Of a stretch of 64,000 nt of DNA, positions 53,082 to 60,763 are shown one piece after another (position 1 is the stretch's first letter; every line of letters begins with the position of its first letter). The position numbers were made by a program, and so were the translations under genes. This DNA comes from Chitinophaga solisilvae (lineage in GTDB: Bacteria; Bacteroidota; Bacteroidia; Chitinophagales; Chitinophagaceae): assembly GCF_009928525.1 (NCBI RefSeq), contig NZ_JAABOK010000009.1:62001-126000 (forward strand), read 5' to 3'. A model generated the notes under the pieces. That model ran no database searches. It was not told where the DNA came from and saw nothing but the letters and a program-made list of their open reading frames with translations.

Positions 53082-53933
53082 ATGATAAAGCTAATCGAGT
53101 GTCCGCGTGATGCGATGCAGGGATGGCACAGGATGATCAGTACGGACGAAAAAGTGGCATACCTGCAGGCTTTGCTCAAAGTCGGGTTTGATACCATTGA
53201 CTTTGGCAGTTTTGTTTCTCCGAAAGCGATTCCGCAGCTGGCAGATACCAAAGAGGTATTGGCCCGGCTGGACCTGAGCCAGACCCGCAGCAAGCTGCTG
53301 GCGATAGTCGCCAATGTGCGCGGTGCGGAAGAAGCTATTATTCATGATGAAATCCATTACCTCGGATTTCCATTTTCCGTTTCAGAAACTTTTCAGCTGA
53401 GGAATACGAATAAGACGATTGCAGAATCGCTGGAACAGGTGCAGACCATGCAGGAGCTGTGCCTGAAAAGCGGAAAAGAGCTGGTGGTATATATTTCCAT
53501 GGGATTCGGTAACCCTTACGGCGATCCATACAGCCCGGAGATAGTATTGCAATGGGTAGATGAAATGGTGAAGATGGAGATTACGACCATCTCGCTGGCA
53601 GATACTGTGGGAGTGGCCAATCCGGAAATTATCACGGCGCTGTTTAAGCAGCTGGTGCCGGCTTATCCCGGTGTGGAGATCGGAGCGCACTTTCACTCCG
53701 CGCCATCAGGCCGGGAAGAAAAGGTGCTGGCCGCCTGGCAGCAGGGCTGCAAACGATTTGACAGCGCTATCAGGGGAATCGGTGGTTGCCCGATGGCAAA
53801 AGATGAACTGGTGGGCAATCTGGCAACGGAGAGCCTGATAGATTTCTGCCTGCGGCACCAGGAGCCGCTAACGCTGGATATGACCGCATTGCAGGCTGCG
53901 CAGCTGCTGGCAGACAACGTTTTTAAAAATTAA
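53082..53933 (+). CDS. Hydroxymethylglutaryl-CoA lyase
   Basis: The 283-residue TIM-barrel enzyme cleaves HMG-CoA to acetyl-CoA and acetoacetate in leucine degradation. Motifs are ECPRDAMQGW (about 6-15; metal and catalytic residues), GSFVSPKAIPQLADT, GVEIGAHFHSAPSGREE with the metal-binding H-x-H, and IGGCPMAKDELVGN with the catalytic cysteine. Length is somewhat short but complete. The GSCFA gene starts three bases after its stop. Confidence 0.93.
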   Translation: MIKLIECPRDAMQGWHRMISTDEKVAYLQALLKVGFDTIDFGSFVSPKAIPQLADTKEVLARLDLSQTRSKLLAIVANVRGAEEAIIHDEIHYLGFPFSVSETFQLRNTNKTIAESLEQVQTMQELCLKSGKELVVYISMGFGNPYGDPYSPEIVLQWVDEMVKMEITTISLADTVGVANPEIITALFKQLVPAYPGVEIGAHFHSAPSGREEKVLAAWQQGCKRFDSAIRGIGGCPMAKDELVGNLATESLIDFCLRHQEPLTLDMTALQAAQLLADNVFKN

Positions 53934-53936
53934 TGC

Positions 53937-54911
53937 ATGCAATTTCACCTGAGCTTCCCGGTAGATCCGTTGGAACCCGGTATACAATACAGCGATAAGC
54001 TGCTGCTGATGGGCTCCTGCTTCGCAGAAGAAATCGGCGCCAGGCTGCAGGAGCACCGGTTTGATACCCTCATCAACCCGCATGGCATCCTGTTCAACCC
54101 CGTCAGCATCACCAGTGCCATCAATACTTACCTCGACGGGAAAATATATACTGCAGCAGACCTGTTTCAGCATAATGATACCTGGCACAGCTGGGATCAT
54201 CACAGCCGTTTTTCTGCCAATACGCCGGAAGCCGCGCTGGCCCTGATTAATAAAGCGCAGGAGACAGCCATTCATACTATTGAGCAGGCCGACTGGCTGA
54301 TACTGACCTTCGGCTCTGCGCACGCCTATGCGCTGAAAGAAACCAGCAGGCTGGTGGGCAACTGCCATAAGGTGCCGGCAGCTTCGTTTTATAAGCGGAT
54401 GCTTACGGTAGAAGAAATAGTGACGTCATTGGATAATATGATGCATCGCCTGTTTTTCCGTAACTCCAAAGTGAACATACTCTTCACCGTCAGCCCCGTG
54501 CGGTATGTCCGCGACGGCGTGGTGGAAAACAATCTCAGCAAAGCTATCCTGCTGCAGGCAGTTCATCATCTGGTAAATAAATTCGCCCGTCTGTATTATT
54601 TTCCTGCTTATGAGCTGGTGATAGATGACCTGCGCGATTACAGATTTTATAAGGAAGATATGGTACACCCCAATGAAACGGCGGTGAACTATGTATGGGA
54701 ACATGTGGTGAAAGCCTGTGTGGCGCCGGAAGGGCAGCAGTTGCTGCATACCATTGCAGATATCAGCAGGGCCGCGCAGCACCGTCCGTTCAACCCGCAG
54801 GGCAGCCAGCACCGGCAGTTTCTCCGTACCTATGCAGATAAAGTGAAACAGCTGAAGCTGGCACATCCCGCGTTGCCCCTGGACGACCTGGAGCAGTATT
54901 TTTCTGCCTAA
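53937..54911 (+). CDS. GSCFA domain protein
   Basis: The 324-residue protein carries the eponymous motif in LLMGSCFAEEIGARL (about 22-36) and the conserved VNPHGILFNP-like region (NPHGILFNPVSI). The DUF family resembles SGNH/GDSL hydrolases; LTFGSAHAY and VHPNETAVNYVWE (a possible H/D-type block) fit that. Enzymatic role is unknown. It follows the HMG-CoA lyase gene by three bases. Its end overlaps the convergent MFS gene by four bases. Confidence 0.88.
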   Translation: MQFHLSFPVDPLEPGIQYSDKLLLMGSCFAEEIGARLQEHRFDTLINPHGILFNPVSITSAINTYLDGKIYTAADLFQHNDTWHSWDHHSRFSANTPEAALALINKAQETAIHTIEQADWLILTFGSAHAYALKETSRLVGNCHKVPAASFYKRMLTVEEIVTSLDNMMHRLFFRNSKVNILFTVSPVRYVRDGVVENNLSKAILLQAVHHLVNKFARLYYFPAYELVIDDLRDYRFYKEDMVHPNETAVNYVWEHVVKACVAPEGQQLLHTIADISRAAQHRPFNPQGSQHRQFLRTYADKVKQLKLAHPALPLDDLEQYFSA

Positions 54912-56371
54912 ACGCTCAGTTTCCCGCTTTTCTCTCTGATAGCAATCATACCAATGATAAAGCATATAACGGCAACGGCTATAGGATATATCAGCCCTGC
55001 CAGGTGATTCCCGGTTTTGGTTACCAGGATGGTAGAAATCGTGGGGAGAAGTCCGCCGAATACGCCGTTGCCTATATGATACGGCAGCGACATGGACGTA
55101 TAACGGATGCGGGTAGGGAACAGTTCCACCAGGAAAGCCGCTATGGGCGCATATACCATTGTTACAAACACTACCTGTATAAATATCAGCAGTATCAGGA
55201 TGGCCATGTGCGTATTATCCACCGTCAGTTCCTTTTTAGTATCCGATTCCTTCAGGATGCTGCCATCTGTATAGCTGTGTATACGGGTGGTATGCTGAAC
55301 AAACTGCCCTGACTCATTTTGGGCCTGGGAACTTTCAATCCGGTACAGGGTTGTCTGTTCCGTTTTCTGTTTCACATCCCCGATCGTATCCATCGTTTTA
55401 TAGATGGGATAGTACGCCAGTGCGGCGATCAGCATGCCCGCCATCATGATTTTTTTGCGTCCGATGCGGTCAGACAGGGAGCCGAAATAGATGAACAGCG
55501 GAGTGCCCAGCAGCAGCGCTACCGCGATGATGATATTGGACTGTACAAATTCAATGTTCATTGTTTTCTGCAGGAAGGAGAGCGCATAAAACTGCCCGGT
55601 ATACCAGACAACGCCCTGGCCCATCGCTGCGCCGAAGAGGGCTATCAGCACCAGTTTCAGATTCTCCCGGTTGCCGAAACTTTCCTTTATGGGGTTGGCG
55701 GAAGTTTTTCCTTCCTGTTTCATCTGGATGAACAGCGGGGATTCCTGCAGACGTATTCTGATGTAGTAGGACATCAGTACCAGCACCACCGACAGCAGGA
55801 ACGGGATGCGCCAGCCGTAGCTGTTGAAGTTCTCTGGCGTCATCACGGAACGGGTGATCAGGATAACGGCCAGCGAAACGAAGAGGCCCAGGGTAGCGGT
55901 AGTCTGAATAAAGCTGGTAAAATATCCGCGGCGGTGGTCCGGAGAGTGTTCCGCCACATAGGTAGCGGCGCCGCCGTACTCGCCTCCCAGCGCAAGGCCC
56001 TGCAGCAGGCGGAGAATCAGTACCAGCATGGGCGCCAGCACACCAATGGTATGGTAGCTGGGAATAAGGCCTATAGCGAAAGTAGAGCCGCCCATAATGA
56101 GCAATGTCAGCAGGAAGGTGTATTTACGCCCTACCAGATCGCCGAGCCGTCCGAAAACGATAGCCCCGAAAGGACGTACAATGAATCCCACTGCGAAAGT
56201 AGCCAGCGTAGCGATATACGCCAGCTCCGGGTTACTGGGTGGAAAGAATTTTTCAGAGATAATGGCGGACAGGCTGCCGAAGATATAGAAGTCGTACCAT
56301 TCTATCAGTGTACCTGCCGACGAGGCGAGGATCACCTGCCAGATATTTTTTGCCGTACCGGGTTGTTGCAT
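54908..56371 (-). CDS. MFS transporter of the metabolite:H+ symporter type
   Basis: The 487-residue protein has 12 expected helices with the MHS signature SAGTLIEWYDFYIFGSL near the N-terminus, FGRLGDLVGRKYT in loop 2-3 and LLQGLALGGEYGGAATYVAE in helix 4-5. Loop 2-3 is repeated as FGSLSDRIGRKK in the second half. A 60-residue hydrophilic insertion (about 333-395, with VKQKTEQTTLYRIESSQ) lies between helix 8 and helix 9 and is unusual for the family. The substrate is probably an organic acid or betaine but cannot be assigned. Confidence 0.9.
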   Translation of the reverse strand: MQQPGTAKNIWQVILASSAGTLIEWYDFYIFGSLSAIISEKFFPPSNPELAYIATLATFAVGFIVRPFGAIVFGRLGDLVGRKYTFLLTLLIMGGSTFAIGLIPSYHTIGVLAPMLVLILRLLQGLALGGEYGGAATYVAEHSPDHRRGYFTSFIQTTATLGLFVSLAVILITRSVMTPENFNSYGWRIPFLLSVVLVLMSYYIRIRLQESPLFIQMKQEGKTSANPIKESFGNRENLKLVLIALFGAAMGQGVVWYTGQFYALSFLQKTMNIEFVQSNIIIAVALLLGTPLFIYFGSLSDRIGRKKIMMAGMLIAALAYYPIYKTMDTIGDVKQKTEQTTLYRIESSQAQNESGQFVQHTTRIHSYTDGSILKESDTKKELTVDNTHMAILILLIFIQVVFVTMVYAPIAAFLVELFPTRIRYTSMSLPYHIGNGVFGGLLPTISTILVTKTGNHLAGLIYPIAVAVICFIIGMIAIREKSGKLSV

Positions 56372-56514
56372 GTCAGGATGTTTTATAGAGCCGTGTTTTG
56401 GTTGTATGCTTGATCCGAAAAAGATAAGGAATAAATATTATGGGTGCAAATGTCTGTACGGATAATCTTGAAATGAATAAAGACTTATCTTTAATAGAGC
56501 CGCAATTTAATACA

Positions 56515-58785
56515 ATGAATCAGGGACAGTTACTACACATCAGCAGATTGATAGGCATTATCATATTCAGCCAGATCCTCCTGTTTGCCGGAGCCAGCGC
56601 CCAGCAGCAGGGCCATCGCCCGAAGATAGGGCTGACGCTGAGTGGTGGCGGCGCGCGCGGGCTGGCGCATATCGGGATACTGGAAGCGCTGGACAGCGCC
56701 GGGCTGAAGGTGGATTATGTAACCGGTACCAGCATGGGCAGCATCGTAGGGGCATTGTATGCCATCGGTTACCCCGGCGATTCCATTGAAGCCATCGCCC
56801 GCAGGCTCGACTGGCCCAGTCTTTTCTCCAATCAGCCGGTCCTGACAGATGTATCTTACGAAGAAAAGGCCGAATACAACAAATACATCATTGAAATACC
56901 TTTTGAATACGGCAAGCCGAAACTGGCTTCCGGCGTGATTTCCGGCGAAGCCTTATGGCTGGAGCTGGCCCGCCTCGGATGGCCGGTGAAAGATAAAAAG
57001 GATTTCTCCCAGTTTAATATCCCCTTTAAATGTATTGCCACCGATGTAGCTACCGGGGAAATTGTTACCCTGGACAGCGGAGAGATTGTTACGTGTATGC
57101 GTGCCAGTATGGCCATCCCTTCCATCTTCACCGCGGTGAAAATAGGTAACCGCAAGCTGGTAGACGGCGGCGTGGTACGTAACTTCCCCGTCATCACCGC
57201 CAAAGAGATGGGTGCAGATATCGTCATCGGCTCCAATGTAAGCGGCGGCCTGCGTAAAGCGGACCAGCTGGTGACGCCTTTTGATATACTTTACCAGCTG
57301 GGCTTTTACAAAGATGCGGCCGACTTTGAAAAGGCGCGCAAAGCGTGCGATATATACATTCCTATCATTAAGGAGCTGGAAGATTATTCCGCCGCCTCTT
57401 TCAACAGCGTGGACTCCATCATAGAAGCAGGCAAGCGTAAAGGCCGGGAGATGTACCCGGTATTCAAACGCCTGGCAGATTCCCTGCATGCCATTGTGCC
57501 GCGCGACAGCTTCGTGGCGAACCGCATGCCTTTCACCGCCGATGTAGACATCAGCAGTATTCATGTTTCCGGGCTGATACACTCTGACGAGAAATTTTTC
57601 CTGCAAAGGCTGCATCTGAAGCCAGGCGGTTGTTACAGCCCGATGCAGCTGCAGAAGGCTATCCGCCGCGTATATGGTACCCGCTTCTATAAGCTGATTA
57701 CCTACAACCTGATTCCGGAAGGTTATGGCAGAAGCAGGATGGATATTACGGCAGAAGAGAACCCGCTCACCTATGTGAAGTTTGCCCTGAACTATAATAC
57801 GTTCACCGGCGCGAGCGCCATTATTAACCTTACACAGCGCAACTTCATCGTACCCAATTCACGTTCTTTCGTCACGGCTGCCATCAGTGAGAATCCACGG
57901 CTGAATGCACAGTATTTCAAGTACCTGGGACGCAGCCGCAGCTTTGGCTTCGGAGTGGGCGCCTACTATGAAAATAACGGGTTGATTTCCTATGATGAAG
58001 AATTCGGGAAGATGCAGAGTTACCGGAACAAATATGCGAGCGTGGACATGAACCTGCAGTATTCCTTTGGCGGTAATATGGCTGCCGGTGCGGGCACCCG
58101 CTGGGAATACATCAAATACAAGCCGCAGTACTCCGCCTTCACGGAGGTGCGGGGCAGCACCAATCAGCTGAACACCTATGCTTTCTGGGGTATCAACTCC
58201 CTGAATCATAAAATATATCCTACCAGTGGCCTGGAGCTACGGGTAGAAGGCGGCTATATCTACAATCAGCATCCTGGTATCAGCGTGAGTACCAACGGTG
58301 AGGCTTACAATCTCGATAGCCTCGGTATCCGCTTCAACAACTATCAGCGGCTGATGTTTACCTCGAAATATTTCGTGCCGCTGGGGAAAAAGTCGGCCCT
58401 GGAGTTTAACGGCAATGTGGGCTGGAACTTTAATTATCGTCAGTCCAGGGTGAATGGTTTCATATTAGGCGGTATGAACAATGTTTCCCGCAACCAGCTG
58501 CCGTTTATCGGCATTTTTGAAGGAGAGGTGATGTCTTCCAAGATCGCCATGGTACAGATGGCCTGGCAATATGAATTCCTGCGCAACCTGTACGCCATCC
58601 CGCGCGCAGGGGCCTCCATCTACGGTACTGACGCGCTCACCGGCGCCAACACCTACCAGTACATCAGCGGCTATGGGCTGGGAGCCGGCTACAACAGCCG
58701 CTTAGGCCCCGTAGAAGCAACGATGATGTATAGCGAGCAAACGGGGAAGTTGAAGTTTTACGTGAATATGGGGTTTAACTTTTAG
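56515..58785 (+). CDS. Patatin-like phospholipase fused to a BamA-type outer-membrane barrel
   Basis: The 756-residue protein has a signal sequence (about 5-30, FAGASAQ). A patatin domain (about 40-230) follows, with oxyanion GGGARGLAHIG, nucleophile GTSMGS and the catalytic Asp in VDGGVVRN. A POTRA-like region (about 340-420) and a 16-strand-like Omp85 barrel ending in FYVNMGFNF complete it. This matches PlpD-type autotransporters that secrete or display a lipase. The frame extends to 56440; TTATCTTTA near 56485 and the clean signal sequence favour the ATG at 56515. Palindrome copy 10 follows directly after the TAG. Confidence 0.92.
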   Translation: MNQGQLLHISRLIGIIIFSQILLFAGASAQQQGHRPKIGLTLSGGGARGLAHIGILEALDSAGLKVDYVTGTSMGSIVGALYAIGYPGDSIEAIARRLDWPSLFSNQPVLTDVSYEEKAEYNKYIIEIPFEYGKPKLASGVISGEALWLELARLGWPVKDKKDFSQFNIPFKCIATDVATGEIVTLDSGEIVTCMRASMAIPSIFTAVKIGNRKLVDGGVVRNFPVITAKEMGADIVIGSNVSGGLRKADQLVTPFDILYQLGFYKDAADFEKARKACDIYIPIIKELEDYSAASFNSVDSIIEAGKRKGREMYPVFKRLADSLHAIVPRDSFVANRMPFTADVDISSIHVSGLIHSDEKFFLQRLHLKPGGCYSPMQLQKAIRRVYGTRFYKLITYNLIPEGYGRSRMDITAEENPLTYVKFALNYNTFTGASAIINLTQRNFIVPNSRSFVTAAISENPRLNAQYFKYLGRSRSFGFGVGAYYENNGLISYDEEFGKMQSYRNKYASVDMNLQYSFGGNMAAGAGTRWEYIKYKPQYSAFTEVRGSTNQLNTYAFWGINSLNHKIYPTSGLELRVEGGYIYNQHPGISVSTNGEAYNLDSLGIRFNNYQRLMFTSKYFVPLGKKSALEFNGNVGWNFNYRQSRVNGFILGGMNNVSRNQLPFIGIFEGEVMSSKIAMVQMAWQYEFLRNLYAIPRAGASIYGTDALTGANTYQYISGYGLGAGYNSRLGPVEATMMYSEQTGKLKFYVNMGFNF

Positions 58786-58930
58786 AATTACGAATTACGA
58801 ATTGCGAATTACGAATGCAGCCAGGAAGAACTAATCGAAGATGAAAGGAGATAAGTATTAAGTATCACCTTTCATCTTCGATTAGTTCTTCCTGGCTGCA
58901 TTCGTAATTCGCAATTCGTAATTCGCAATT
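58786..58930. repeat. Stop-codon palindrome, copy 10 (unrelated core)
   Basis: This 145-base palindrome has 63-base arms with one mismatch and a 19-base loop. It starts on the base after the TAG at 58783-58785 and ends three bases before the stop of the convergent miaE gene. The outer heptads match the family, but the inner gcagccaggaagaactaatc segment has no similarity to the cores of other copies. Confidence 0.96.
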
Positions 58931-58933
58931 AAT

Positions 58934-59530
58934 TTAATGCATTCTATCTCCTCTCACCTCAATATTCTCCAGTATTTCAGCTTCCAGTTTCAACCATTCC
59001 TGCCAGCGGAGGCGGACTTTTTCTTCGGGGAAGTATTCGTTGGCGAGGTCGATGAAGAGGCGGTAGTGGCCTGCTTCAGAGACCATGAAGCGGCGGTAGA
59101 ATTCGCGGAGGTATTCATCATCGAGGCCTTCGCTGAGGAGGCGGAAGCGTTCGCAGCTGCGGGCTTCGATGAGCGCGAATATGAGGAGTGCGTCGAGGAA
59201 GGCGTCATCAGCGGAGCCGCCTTTGACGCGGTTGTCCATGAGTGCGTTGACGTAGTCGTCTTTTCGTTGTTTGCCGAGGGAGAGTCCTCTTTTTTTGAGT
59301 TCAGCAAGTACCTGGCGGAAATGTCCCCATTCTTCCGTCACGATAGGCGCCAGTTCCTGTACAAGTCTTTCCCGGTGCGGGTTACGTTGTATGAGGGAGA
59401 TGGCGGACGAAGCGGCTTTCTGTTCACAGTAGGCATGGTCTGTGAGTATATCCTGCAGAGAGATGGCTGCGAGGTTGACCCAGCGCGGATCTGTGGGTAA
59501 TTTTAAACCGAGTATGGATACTTTGCTCAT
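58934..59530 (-). CDS. miaE: tRNA-(ms2io6A)-hydroxylase
   Basis: The 198-residue protein is a ferritin-like di-iron monooxygenase that hydroxylates the isopentenyl group of ms2i6A37 in tRNA. Ligand residues appear in AYCEQKAASSAISL, ELAPIVTEEWGHFRQVL (E..E..H, partly quoted), ALIEARSCERF and SEAGHYRLFIDLANEYF. The open frame continues to 59863, but that part is antisense to bioF; the ATG at 59530 gives the family start MSKVSILGLKLPTDPRW. It is divergent from bioF across a 66-base space. Confidence 0.92.
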   Translation of the reverse strand: MSKVSILGLKLPTDPRWVNLAAISLQDILTDHAYCEQKAASSAISLIQRNPHRERLVQELAPIVTEEWGHFRQVLAELKKRGLSLGKQRKDDYVNALMDNRVKGGSADDAFLDALLIFALIEARSCERFRLLSEGLDDEYLREFYRRFMVSEAGHYRLFIDLANEYFPEEKVRLRWQEWLKLEAEILENIEVRGDRMH

Positions 59531-59551
59531 ATTTGCTGTTGCGTATTGTAT

Positions 59552-59559
59552 TATTTTTG
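59552..59559 (+). promoter_or_regulatory. -7 element of bioF
   Basis: TATTTTTG lies 37 bases before the ATG at 59597 and supports that start over the more upstream in-frame ATG at 59546, which the element would overlap. Confidence 0.45.
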
Positions 59560-59596
59560 CGAAGATAAGATTGAATCCATAAAAGCTGAAAACCTT

Positions 59597-60712
59597 ATGC
59601 GAAGAAGTCCAGAACCATTTTTGCTGCAGCCGTTGGTGCAGCGCCATGAGCAGCATTCTTTCCGGGAGCTGCGGCTGCCGGGGGAGCAGGTGGATTTTTG
59701 TTCCAATGATTACCTGGGGCTGGCGCGCAGCAGCGCGATGCAGGAGGCCGTGCATGCGCTGGTACAGGCGCGGTATGCCGCGCACGGAAGTACCGGATCG
59801 AGGCTGCTGGCGGGCAATTATTCCTGGATTAATGATGTAGAGGCAGACCTGGCGTTGTTTCATGAGGCAGATGCCGGGCTGATATATAATTCCGGATATG
59901 ACGCCAACGTAGGCTTATTTTCCAGCGTGCCGCAGAAAGGAGATACCGTCATTTACGATCAGCTGATACATGCCTCTATCAGGGATGGGATACGTTTATC
60001 GCATGCGCAGGCTTACTCCTTTCAGCATAATGACCCGGAGGACCTGCGTAAGAAGATCACCAGGGCTGCCGGCAATTGTTTTGTGGCCGTAGAATCAGTG
60101 TACTCCATGGACGGGGATATGGCCCCGCTGGCCGCCATTGCCGGGCTTTGCAGGGAATATGGCGCGCACCTGATCGTAGATGAAGCTCATGCCACGGGGG
60201 TCGTGGGCAGCAGGGGAGAGGGGCTGGTACAGCACCTGGGGTTGCAGGATGCGTGTCTGGCGCGCGTGCAAACCTTCGGCAAGGCAGTAGGGTGTCATGG
60301 CGCAGTAGTACTGGGATCTGCCACGCTGCGGGATTACCTGATCAATTTCTCCCGGTCATTTATTTATACTACCGCGCTGCCGCCGGCAGCGATAGCGGCT
60401 ATCCAGGCCGCCTACAGCCTGTTCCCCTATATGGACGAAGCGCGGACGGCCTTGCGGGGACATATACAGCAATTCCGGAACGGCGTAGAGGCGCTGACGT
60501 TATTAGCCAGCGAAACGCCTATACAGGTGGTGATGACCAGGGGAAATGAGCATACCCGCACTATTGCCGCCATGCTGCAATCATCCGGACTGGATGTGCG
60601 TCCTATACTGCATCCTACCGTAGCGAAAGGGGAAGAGCGGTTGCGCATTGTATTACACAGCTTTAATACCGCTGCTGAAATTGACCAGCTGATAAAAGTA
60701 TTATTGCGTTAA
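59597..60712 (+). CDS. bioF: 8-amino-7-oxononanoate synthase
   Basis: The 371-residue PLP enzyme condenses pimeloyl-thioester with alanine, the first ring-forming step of biotin synthesis. Signatures are FCSNDYLGLA (about 36-45), HGSTGSRLLAGNY, SVYSMDGDMAPL, LIVDEAHATGVVGSRGEG, and a lysine region reading QTFGKAVGCHGAVVLG with the PLP lysine. It acts two steps before bioA, located at 16.1 kb, but the genes are not in one operon. The ATG at 59597 is chosen on family alignment. Confidence 0.93.
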   Translation: MRRSPEPFLLQPLVQRHEQHSFRELRLPGEQVDFCSNDYLGLARSSAMQEAVHALVQARYAAHGSTGSRLLAGNYSWINDVEADLALFHEADAGLIYNSGYDANVGLFSSVPQKGDTVIYDQLIHASIRDGIRLSHAQAYSFQHNDPEDLRKKITRAAGNCFVAVESVYSMDGDMAPLAAIAGLCREYGAHLIVDEAHATGVVGSRGEGLVQHLGLQDACLARVQTFGKAVGCHGAVVLGSATLRDYLINFSRSFIYTTALPPAAIAAIQAAYSLFPYMDEARTALRGHIQQFRNGVEALTLLASETPIQVVMTRGNEHTRTIAAMLQSSGLDVRPILHPTVAKGEERLRIVLHSFNTAAEIDQLIKVLLR

Positions 60713-60763
60713 TGGTTTTCATGCAAAATTGATGTATTTTACAAAATACATCGATTACTGTTT

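Noticed and set aside
54908..54911. Four-base convergent overlap of the GSCFA and MFS genes as a frameshift or fusion
   Set aside because: Both reading frames end normally; short convergent overlaps are common.
15971..58930. CRISPR array or IS inverted ends as an explanation for the palindromes
   Set aside because: Copies are dispersed by kilobases, have no spacers between regular repeats, and enclose no transposase.
59531..59863. N-terminal extension of the miaE reading frame
   Set aside because: It is antisense to bioF, and the family start is at 59530 directly after a suitable intergenic region.
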